From JANOBJ01 sp031411575 (GTDB taxonomy: Bacteria > Pseudomonadota > Gammaproteobacteria > Burkholderiales > Burkholderiaceae_C), in NCBI GenBank assembly GCA_031411575.1, contig JANOBJ010000235.1, positions 1 to 7,340 on the forward strand: a DNA stretch of 7,340 bases, in the 5' to 3' direction. This document shows, one piece after another, positions 1 through 5,187 of the stretch. The position numbers and the translations under genes are program-made. The first letter of the stretch is position 1. Every line of letters begins with the position of its first letter. The notes under the pieces are model-generated. The model saw only the letters and a program-made list of their open reading frames with translations, was not told where the DNA came from and searched no databases.

Positions 1-1230
1 GTGCAGACGATCGGCGTGCCGGCCGGTCCTCTCGACGCGGATGTAGACGCTGTGGTGGTCGCGCTTAAATCGCGCACGATCCCGCCCGCCGAAGCCATCG
101 CGCAGTCGCTGGCGGCGCTGCGTTGGCTGCAAGGGCAGGGCGCGCAGCAGATTTACTTCAAGTACTGCTCCACCTTTGACAGCACCTTCACCGGCGACGT
201 GCGCGGCAACATCGGCCCCGTCACCGAGGCGCTGATGGACGCGCTGGGCACTGATTTCACCATCGCCACCCCCGCCTTCCCCGACAACAAGCGCACCGTG
301 TTCAAGGGCTACCTGTTCGCGGGCGACGTGCTGCTGAACGAAAGCGGCATGCAAAACCACCCGCTCACGCCCATGACCGACGCCAACCTGGTGCGTGTGA
401 TGCAGGCGCAGACGCGGCGCCCTGTCGGGCTGATCGACCACACCGTGGTGGCGCGCGGCGCGGCGGCGGTGCGCGAGCGCATTGCGGCGCTGCGGGCCGA
501 CGGCGTGGGCGTGGCCATCGTCGATGCGGTGTCCAACGATGACTTGGTGCGCCTCGGCCCGGCGCTGAAAGACCTGCCGCTCGTCACCGCTGGCTCGGGC
601 GTGGCGATTGGCCTGCCGCCAAATTTTGGCATCGCGCCCTCGCAGCAGGCCAGCCAGCTGCCGCCGCCGCGCGGGCTGCGGGCGGTGGTCTCGGGCAGCT
701 GCTCGCTGGCCACCAACCGCCAGTTGGCGGCTTTTATTGCCACTGGCCGGCCCTCGCTGGCGATCGACCCGCTGCAGATCGCACGACAAGCGGCCTCGGG
801 CGTGGACGTGGCGGCCCAAGCGCTGGCCTGGGCTGAAACCAAGTTGGGCGACGGCCCGGTGCTGGTCTATTCCACCGCCGACCCTAGCGCCGTGAAGGCG
901 GTGCAGGGCCAGCTCGGCGTGGAAGAGGCGGGCGCGCTGGTCGAGCGCACCATCGCGGCCATCGCGCGCGGCCTGGTGCAGCGCGGCGTGCGCCAGCTGG
1001 TGGTGGCCGGCGGCGAAACCTCGGGCGCGGTGGTGCAGGCGCTGGCCATCTCGCAACTGCAGATCGGCCCGCAGATTGACCCCGGCGTGCCGTGGTGCCA
1101 TGCGCAGTCTGACGCTGCAGCCCCTGTACCGGGAGTCGCCGCGAGCGGCGATGGCCTGCACCTCACCCTCAAATCTGGCAACTTCGGCACCGACGATTTC
1201 TTTACCAAAGCCTTCACAATGTTGGCATGA
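1..1230 (+). CDS. otnK: 3-oxo-tetronate kinase, 5' end cut by window edge
   Basis: Four-carbon acid sugar kinase family (formerly DUF1537). It phosphorylates 3-oxo-tetronate (3-dehydro-erythronate/threonate) at O4 with ATP in the cytosol. The visible 409 residues include the family segment KYCSTFDST (about 54-62 of the visible part), PAFPDNKRT (91-99), the C-terminal nucleotide-side motif GGETSGA (337-343) and KSGNFGTDDFF (391-401). The GTG at base 1 is very probably an internal Val codon: relatives carry about 25-30 further residues with a DDFTGA-type motif before the sequence read here as VQTIGVP, so the true start lies outside the window. An Ala/Pro/Gly-rich stretch (residues about 368-386) between GVPWC and LHLTLKSGNFG looks like a slightly extended loop. 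The stop overlaps the otnC start in ATGA, which suggests translational coupling. Family assignment is firm; the stereochemistry of the natural substrate cannot be read here. Confidence 0.93.
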   Translation: MQTIGVPAGPLDADVDAVVVALKSRTIPPAEAIAQSLAALRWLQGQGAQQIYFKYCSTFDSTFTGDVRGNIGPVTEALMDALGTDFTIATPAFPDNKRTVFKGYLFAGDVLLNESGMQNHPLTPMTDANLVRVMQAQTRRPVGLIDHTVVARGAAAVRERIAALRADGVGVAIVDAVSNDDLVRLGPALKDLPLVTAGSGVAIGLPPNFGIAPSQQASQLPPPRGLRAVVSGSCSLATNRQLAAFIATGRPSLAIDPLQIARQAASGVDVAAQALAWAETKLGDGPVLVYSTADPSAVKAVQGQLGVEEAGALVERTIAAIARGLVQRGVRQLVVAGGETSGAVVQALAISQLQIGPQIDPGVPWCHAQSDAAAPVPGVAASGDGLHLTLKSGNFGTDDFFTKAFTMLA

Positions 1231-1901
1231 CTGAAAACGGCGCCCGCGAAGCCATTTGCCGTGTCGGCAAAGGCCTGTTCGACCGTGGCTACGTGCACGC
1301 CACCGCCGGAAACATCAGCGTCCGGCTCGACGATGGTTATCTGATCACCCCCACCGACGCCTGCCTCGGCTTTCTAGACCCCGCACGGCTGGCCCGCATC
1401 GACGCCACGGGCCAGCAGACGAGCGGCGACCGCGCCAGCAAAACCCTGGCGCTGCACGAGCGCATCTACCGCGCCGCCGCCGCGACCGACCCCCAGACCC
1501 GCTGCGTCATCCACACCCACAGCACCCACTGTGTGGCGCTCAGCCTGCGCGCCAGCCCTGACGCGTCCGACCGCGAGCTGCTGCCCGCCATCACGCCGTA
1601 CTTCGTGATGAAAGTGGGCCACGTGCCGCTGATCGCCTACCACCGCCCCGGCGACCCGGCCGCAGCAGAAGCCGTGGCGCAGGCCATCGCCCGCTACGCG
1701 GCGCGCGGCACGCCCATCCGCGCGGTGATGCTGGCGCGACTGGGCCCCAACGTCTGGCATGACACGCCCGCCGCCGCCATGGCCACGCTGGAAGAACTGG
1801 AAGAAACCGCGCGGCTGGTGTGCCTGAATCCCACCGCACCCGAGCCACTGACGGCCCCGCAGATCGAAGACCTGCGCCAGACTTTCGGCGCCCGCTGGTA
1901 G
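1227..1901 (+). CDS. otnC: 3-oxo-tetronate-4-phosphate decarboxylase (class II aldolase/adducin family), atypical active site
   Basis: Class II aldolase/adducin fold, 224 residues, normal family length. By position after otnK it should decarboxylate 3-oxo-tetronate 4-phosphate to dihydroxyacetone phosphate and CO2. Visible motifs are TAGNISVR (26-33, phosphate/substrate loop), SGDRASK (66-72), HTHSTH (96-101, with the first two zinc histidines at 96 and 98), TPYFVMKVGHVPL (123-135) and the C-terminal LEELEETARL (188-197). Two residues expected from fuculose aldolase and YgbL-type relatives are absent. The Glu four residues before the conserved His of the helix (His77 here) is Thr73. The NHG that supplies the third zinc histidine reads RLG (171-173). 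The frame is otherwise intact. The ATG overlaps the otnK stop and no strong Shine-Dalgarno is visible, so translation probably depends on coupling. It may belong to a divergent subfamily with the same role, or have changed or weak activity. Confidence 0.88.
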   Translation: MTENGAREAICRVGKGLFDRGYVHATAGNISVRLDDGYLITPTDACLGFLDPARLARIDATGQQTSGDRASKTLALHERIYRAAAATDPQTRCVIHTHSTHCVALSLRASPDASDRELLPAITPYFVMKVGHVPLIAYHRPGDPAAAEAVAQAIARYAARGTPIRAVMLARLGPNVWHDTPAAAMATLEELEETARLVCLNPTAPEPLTAPQIEDLRQTFGARW

Positions 1902-1944
1902 CCCGCCCAAAACCCCTCCAGAAGCCGAATTTCAAGCCAAACAA

Positions 1945-1980
1945 GCCCGTTGTCCGCGTCCAGTGGTCATTGTTTGCTAT
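1945..1980 (+). repeat. 36-base dispersed-type repeat, copy A (inverted partner at 2881-2916)
   Basis: This 36-base stretch in the otnC-otnI gap matches the reverse complement of 2881-2916 at 32 of 36 positions. The first ten bases (gcccgttgtc) and last fifteen (gtcattgtttgctat) are identical; the four differences lie at positions 11, 14, 19 and 21. It ends in tgctat followed by a T run. In copy B the tgctat arm is followed by a matching atagca arm, which is absent here. The element lies outside coding sequence. Short intergenic repeats with gctat/atagc arms are, from memory, common in Comamonadaceae, so this is probably a family present elsewhere in the genome. Confidence 0.8.
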
Positions 1981-2001
1981 TTTTTTAGTTGTATTCATCC
2001 A

Positions 2002-2013
2002 CCCCCCCCCCCC
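2002..2013 (+). repeat. Poly-C tract of 12 before otnI
   Basis: Twelve consecutive C residues end 15 bases before the otnI ATG, just after an AT-rich patch. The run occupies the place where a Shine-Dalgarno sequence would be expected, and the segment from about 1990 to 2028 has no purine-rich stretch on the plus strand. Long mononucleotide runs are prone to slippage in replication and also to miscounting in sequencing, so the exact length is uncertain. Confidence 0.85.
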
Positions 2014-2028
2014 TACACGCATACCACC

Positions 2029-2865
2029 ATGCCCAAGTTCGCCGCCAACCTGTCCATGATGTACCCCGAGCTGCCGTTTCTCGACCGCTTTGAAGCGGCC
2101 GCGAAAGACGGTTTCAAAGCCGTGGAATACCTGTTCCCCTATGCGTTCAGCGCGCCCGAGCTGGCCGCCCGCCTGAAGGCCCACGGCCTGCAGCAGGTGC
2201 TGTTCAACGCGCCGCCCGGCGGCACGGATGCTGCCTCCATCGACGCCGCGTGGGCCGGCGGCGGTCGTGGCACCGCCTGCTTGGCCGGCCGCGAGGCCGA
2301 GTTCCGCACCGGCGTGGCGCTGGCGCTGCAGTACGCGGAAGCGCTCGATTGCCCGCGCATTCACCTCATGGCCGGCCTGATTCCCGCCGGGCTGGAGCGC
2401 GAGGCCGTGCAGCCCACCTACGTGGCCAACCTGCGCTGGGCCGCCGCCGAGGCCGCCAAACACGGCCGCGACGTGCTGATCGAACCCATCAACACCCGCG
2501 ACATCCCGCGCTTCTTTTTGAACCGGCAAGACCACGCGCACGAGATCGTGGCCGAGGTGGGCGCGCCCAACCTCAAGGTGCAGTTTGATCTGTACCACTG
2601 CCAGATCGTGGAGGGCGACGTGGCCATGAAGATCCGCAAATACCTGCCCACCGGCGCGGTCGGCCACTTCCAGATTGCCGGCGTGCCCGAGCGCCACGAG
2701 CCCGACATCGGCGAGATGAACTACCCCTACCTGTTCAACGTGATCGACGAGACCAGCGCCGCCTGCGGCTGGGACGGCTGGGTCGGCTGCGAATACAAAC
2801 CCAAGCTCGGCGGCCAGCCCGGCGGCACTTCGGCGGGGTTGGGGTGGTTGCGGCGGGCAAGTTGA
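2029..2865 (+). CDS. otnI: 2-oxo-tetronate isomerase (hydroxypyruvate isomerase family)
   Basis: Xylose-isomerase-like TIM barrel of the Hyi family, 278 residues. It interconverts 2-oxo- and 3-oxo-tetronate and so supplies the OtnK substrate. Family signatures in order: PKFAANLSMMYPE (2-14), EYLFPY (33-38), VLFNAP (57-62), IHLMAG (111-116), IEPIN with likely catalytic and metal-binding Glu152, FDLYH with Asp187 (187 also a metal ligand in the family), GHFQIAG (212-218), NYPYLF (231-236) and GCEYKP with the second catalytic Glu255. The ATG at 2029 is chosen because it opens the conserved MPKFAANLSM start; an in-frame ATG at 1963 would add a Cys/Pro-rich leader encoded by the repeat and poly-C run and is unlikely. 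There is no recognisable ribosome binding site, and the 127-base gap contrasts with the overlapping otnK-otnC junction. The C-terminus (GTSAGLGWLRRAS) is normal or slightly shortened. Confidence 0.93.
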   Translation: MPKFAANLSMMYPELPFLDRFEAAAKDGFKAVEYLFPYAFSAPELAARLKAHGLQQVLFNAPPGGTDAASIDAAWAGGGRGTACLAGREAEFRTGVALALQYAEALDCPRIHLMAGLIPAGLEREAVQPTYVANLRWAAAEAAKHGRDVLIEPINTRDIPRFFLNRQDHAHEIVAEVGAPNLKVQFDLYHCQIVEGDVAMKIRKYLPTGAVGHFQIAGVPERHEPDIGEMNYPYLFNVIDETSAACGWDGWVGCEYKPKLGGQPGGTSAGLGWLRRAS

Positions 2866-2866
2866 A

Positions 2867-2887
2867 TTGCTATTGAATATATAGCAA
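2867..2887 (+). other. Stem-loop directly after otnI
   Basis: A perfect 7-base inverted repeat, ttgctat and atagcaa, encloses a 7-base loop and starts one base after the otnI stop codon. It has no following T run, so it is not a canonical Rho-independent terminator, but it could still slow transcription or protect the otn mRNA 3' end. Its right arm is the first part of repeat copy B, so it may simply be the palindromic end of that element. Confidence 0.6.
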
Positions 2888-2916
2888 ACAATGACAATTG
2901 GATGCAGACAACGGGC
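2881..2916 (-). repeat. 36-base dispersed-type repeat, copy B (inverted relative to copy A)
   Basis: Read on the minus strand, this segment matches 1945-1980 at 32 of 36 bases, including an identical 15-base end (gtcattgtttgctat). The pair therefore brackets otnI in opposite orientation, with about 900 bases between the copies. Copy B continues into the ttgctat/atagcaa stem, which suggests the complete element is longer than 36 bases and that copy A has lost or diverged in that arm. Confidence 0.8.
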
Positions 2917-2956
2917 ACACTTGACACCTAAACCTGCCACAACTCGCGATCCCGGA

Positions 2957-3061
2957 CACCGCGCCCAACTCAACACCCGCTTCAGCCGCTACCTGGCCGG
3001 CAAGCGTGTGGCGTGTCTGGACATTGCGGATGTCTGCGGGTTTATGCAGGGGGGGTTGTGA
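2957..3061 (+). pseudogene. Remnant of a low-molecular-weight protein tyrosine phosphatase-like gene (C-terminal part)
   Basis: The plus-strand frame from 2957 to the TGA at 3059-3061 reads HR, then RFSRYLAGKRV (residues 8-18), CLDIAD (20-25) and FMQ (29-31). This follows the pattern I know from the C-terminal half of a family of about 110-residue bacterial protein tyrosine phosphatase-like proteins: HRxxLxxRFxxYLxxKRVxCLDIPDDYxFMxPxLVxLL. The Pro of CLDIPD is Ala and the DDY is changed. The N-terminal half with the Cys-Arg active-site loop is absent; repeat copy B lies where it should be. After a run of seven G residues (3049-3055) the frame stops. Adding one base restores VVRLREGMVG, similar to the normal ending, so a single-base indel is likely. 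There is no start codon or ribosome binding site. I read it as a decayed fragment; identification is by motif memory only. Confidence 0.6.
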
Positions 3062-3193
3062 GGTTGCGGGAGGGGATGGTGGGGAAGGAGTCGAGGCGGG
3101 GTGGTGCGCAAGACAGCGTTCGACCCAAACCAGCAGTTCAATGCGAACAAGAGCCGTCGTTCGAGATCAGCCTTCTCGCCTTCATTGCCTCGC

Positions 3194-3568
3194 CTAGGTC
3201 GCCCGTGCAGCCCAGGTCGCGGCCACCAACAAGACAAAGCCAAACACTGCAGCGCCGGCGTGCGCGAGGACCAACCACTTGGGCAATGGCCGTTGCTTCC
3301 AGTGGTAGTTCAGGTTGAGGATTGCGCCGCCGACGGCGGCGGCGAGAAAGAGCGCCAATGCCACGAGCGCCATCTTCGGCAGCCCGACCGTCGCGGCGGC
3401 GTACAGCAGCAGGGTGACCGCCGCGGCGGCCAGGAACCCGTGCAGCATGGCCAGCGCCGCCGGCGGCGATCGGTTGCCCATGAATCGGATGCCCGCCATG
3501 ACGAGCCCGCCCGCAGCGGCAACCGCCAGCAGCACGCTGGCGGTCAGGAGGATCTGTGCAGGTTCCAT
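3194..3568 (-). CDS. Small four-helix membrane protein, function unknown
   Basis: 124 residues with four predicted transmembrane segments at about 6-28, 39-61, 65-87 and 98-120, in the inner membrane by inference. I do not recognise a named family. Histidines occur at 43 (MLHGF), 89 (NYHWKQ, in the third loop beside helix 3) and 103 (LAHAG, in helix 4). Paired helix histidines are the usual haem-b ligands in membrane cytochromes, so His43 and His103 could bind haem, but nothing proves it. The ATG at 3568 has a G-rich Shine-Dalgarno-like stretch (gggggaa) about four bases upstream. The gene starts 28 bases after the stop of the dihaem cytochrome lipoprotein on the same strand, so the two are almost certainly co-transcribed. 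A partner or membrane anchor for electron transfer with that cytochrome is an inference. The reading frame ends convergently towards the otn operon. Confidence 0.8.
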   Translation of the reverse strand: MEPAQILLTASVLLAVAAAGGLVMAGIRFMGNRSPPAALAMLHGFLAAAAVTLLLYAAATVGLPKMALVALALFLAAAVGGAILNLNYHWKQRPLPKWLVLAHAGAAVFGFVLLVAATWAARAT

Positions 3569-3596
3569 GAGGTTCCCCCGTGGTTGTCAGGCGGGC

Positions 3597-4898
3597 CTAC
3601 AGCGACTTGAGGTACTGCACCAGATCGGCCATCTGGCCCGCACTCAGTCCGAGCGAATGCTTCGTGTTGTAGGTCTGCACCACCGCGTCGAGCGTCGCTG
3701 CGCTGCCGTTGTGGAAGTACGGCGCGTGTTGCCACAAGCCCTTCAGCGGCGCGGTCCGGTACTGCTTGGTTGCACTGCGCGATGCGTAGCTGGGGGCGCC
3801 GCCCGGCTCCGGCTCGCTGACCGCGTCGCTCGGCGGGTGCAGCCGCGTATTGGCATCCGTGAACTCAGGCCCGCTGTGGCAGGTCGCGCATTTGCCGGCG
3901 TTGTTGAAGACCAGCTTGCCTCGATCGGCCGCGACCGGGTCGAAACTCCCGATCGGGGGTGGCGGTGCCGCCAGCGAGAGTTGGTACGCCTGCAGCGCCG
4001 GCAGTTTGGCCGTGATCAGGTCGTCGCTGCCGTTGGTGACATTGACGCCGGTGCGCGGCTCGACGAACGTGCCGTGGCCGCCCATCTGCGTCACGCCGAC
4101 GTAACGGTTCCAGTACGCCAAGTCGTCACCATCGCCGGTCGAGGTGATCTTGTTGATGCCCGCCAGGCCGTAGGCGGGCGGAATGACCTGCGGGCCATTC
4201 TTCCCGTCGAGGTTGAAGCGCGGGTCGTATTTGCCGGGGCCCCAGGAGTTGTACACCGCCTTGGCCGCGGCGCTCGGTGCAGGCGACAAGGCAATGATTG
4301 CGCCGGGGTTGAGGTCCCGGTTCGGCCAGCCGTCGAGCCGCTTGCCAATGCCGGGCGCGAAGGAGTTGTCGACTGTCGAATGGCAAAGTGCGCAGGTGAC
4401 ACCGACGCGTGTCAGCACATCTGCGCCGTTGACACTTTCGACCGTGCCCTTGAGGCCGACTATCGCGTTGAGCTTGAGCAAGGCCACCGTGGTGGCGGGG
4501 CTCCTCAGATCGACCGAGCCGTTCTGGATTCCCGTGACTACCGCCGCCGGCAAGGCTTCTGCGTCGACCTTCAGGCCGACCGACAAGGCAGTCGTCGGAT
4601 CGACCGCCGTGCGGATCACTTCGTGCATGCGCAGCGTGTCGGTCCACTGCGTCTCGTCACCGAAGGTGTCGAAGCGGAACACCTGCTTGCCCAGCGCAAC
4701 GAGGGCGGCACGTTCGACCGCGGAGTCGCCGGACCCGCCGCCGCAGGACGACACCAGCGCAGCGGCCATGCCGGCAACGCCCAGCACCGTCACGATGCGT
4801 CGGGTGCGGCGCCGCGATGCGCTGCGAGTGGCATGGGCGGCGGTTGTGATTGCCTGAGTGTGGGCGTGGGCTCGGTCGGGCTTGGTGGTGGATTGCAT
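3597..4898 (-). CDS. Dihaem c-type cytochrome lipoprotein, cytochrome c peroxidase/MauG-like
   Basis: 433 residues. An Arg-rich N-region (25-34) and a hydrophobic stretch (36-49) lead to a lipobox VSSC with Cys52, followed by Gly/Ser, so export and lipid anchoring in the envelope are likely. The n-region is long for a signal peptide. Two covalent haem c sites are present: CALCH (169-173) and CATCH (337-341). The C-terminal third (RGKLVFNN, then RTAPLKGLWQHAPYFHNGSAAT) matches the second-haem domain of bacterial dihaem peroxidases, whose counterpart reads TPxLRNVxLTAPYFHxG. In classical peroxidases a Met after this segment ligates the electron-transfer haem; here the region reads AVVQTYN, with Tyr410 near that position, which recalls MauG, but the alignment is by eye. 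It probably acts as a peroxidase-like or other dihaem oxidoreductase; the substrate is unknown. The ATG at 4898 is favoured over upstream starts by its GGAGG and the proper signal peptide. It is the first gene of a pair with the downstream four-helix protein. Confidence 0.88.
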   Translation of the reverse strand: MQSTTKPDRAHAHTQAITTAAHATRSASRRRTRRIVTVLGVAGMAAALVSSCGGGSGDSAVERAALVALGKQVFRFDTFGDETQWTDTLRMHEVIRTAVDPTTALSVGLKVDAEALPAAVVTGIQNGSVDLRSPATTVALLKLNAIVGLKGTVESVNGADVLTRVGVTCALCHSTVDNSFAPGIGKRLDGWPNRDLNPGAIIALSPAPSAAAKAVYNSWGPGKYDPRFNLDGKNGPQVIPPAYGLAGINKITSTGDGDDLAYWNRYVGVTQMGGHGTFVEPRTGVNVTNGSDDLITAKLPALQAYQLSLAAPPPPIGSFDPVAADRGKLVFNNAGKCATCHSGPEFTDANTRLHPPSDAVSEPEPGGAPSYASRSATKQYRTAPLKGLWQHAPYFHNGSAATLDAVVQTYNTKHSLGLSAGQMADLVQYLKSL

Positions 4899-4903
4899 GA
4901 TGA

Positions 4904-4908
4904 CCTCC
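4904..4908 (-). promoter_or_regulatory. Ribosome binding site of the dihaem cytochrome gene
   Basis: The minus strand reads GGAGG five bases before the ATG at 4898. This strong Shine-Dalgarno sequence decides the start. The frame stays open for a further 106 codons upstream, but that stretch shows no signal peptide or domain and has no comparable site. Confidence 0.8.
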
Positions 4909-4951
4909 GGGTCGGTGATTTCAAGCTTGGCATGCCTTTCGAGGCGCGTCG

Positions 4952-4965
4952 GTACGGTCTCGTAC
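4952..4965 (-). promoter_or_regulatory. 14-base palindrome upstream of the cytochrome gene, possible operator
   Basis: A perfect inverted repeat, gtacg-gtct-cgtac on the plus strand (GTACG-agac-CGTAC on the minus strand), lies 53 bases before the cytochrome start codon. An AT-richer patch just upstream of it in the direction of transcription (about 4966-4990, ttatttctctg on the minus strand) could hold a promoter. The spacing and symmetry would suit a dimeric repressor of the TetR kind. No regulator gene is in the window, and no convincing -35/-10 pair could be placed. Confidence 0.35.
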
Positions 4966-5187
4966 AGAGAAATAACGCCTGTCAGTTGTGCGGACACGCG
5001 CCGGGCAGTGCATCGGATGCGGCCGCGGGCCGCGGCGTTCCCGCAGCTCGGTGAATCAGCAGCGCGGGTGCCGCCGCTTCTGCGCCAGCCTGGCCAGCAC
5101 GCCGGCGACCACGCGGTCGCAATGCGCGCTGTCGAACGCGAATGCGTCGCCAAGCATTCGTCTCGGCCGCTTAGGGTCCAAGGCCAT

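Noticed and set aside
1963..2028. Upstream in-frame ATG extending OtnI by 22 residues
   Set aside because: The extension would be encoded by the repeat and poly-C run, has no family counterpart, and the conserved protein start is at the ATG at 2029.
1591..2976. Long open frame of 461 codons on the minus strand opposite otnC and otnI
   Set aside because: It is antisense to two genes with clear family motifs, is rich in Gly, Val, His and Arg from mirrored GC-rich codons, and shows no domain.
5019..5033. GC-only inverted repeat gcggcc-gcg-ggccgc
   Set aside because: Low-complexity GC palindromes arise easily at this base composition, and no T run follows on either strand.
3315..5054. Long open frame of 579 codons on the plus strand opposite the dihaem cytochrome
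   Set aside because: It mirrors a gene with two CxxCH sites, a lipobox and a good ribosome binding site. Its own translation is Arg/Ala-rich without motifs, as expected for GC-rich antisense sequence.
5056..5157. 33-codon minus-strand frame between the hydrolase and the cytochrome gene
   Set aside because: It starts with ATG and looks mildly protein-like, but has no ribosome binding site and no recognisable similarity, and is short enough to be chance in GC-rich DNA.
5139..5160. 7-base perfect hairpin cgaatgc/gcattcg with an 8-base loop just past the hydrolase stop
   Set aside because: Considered as a hydrolase terminator, but there is no T run on the minus strand after it, and a 7-base stem in GC-rich DNA is weak evidence.
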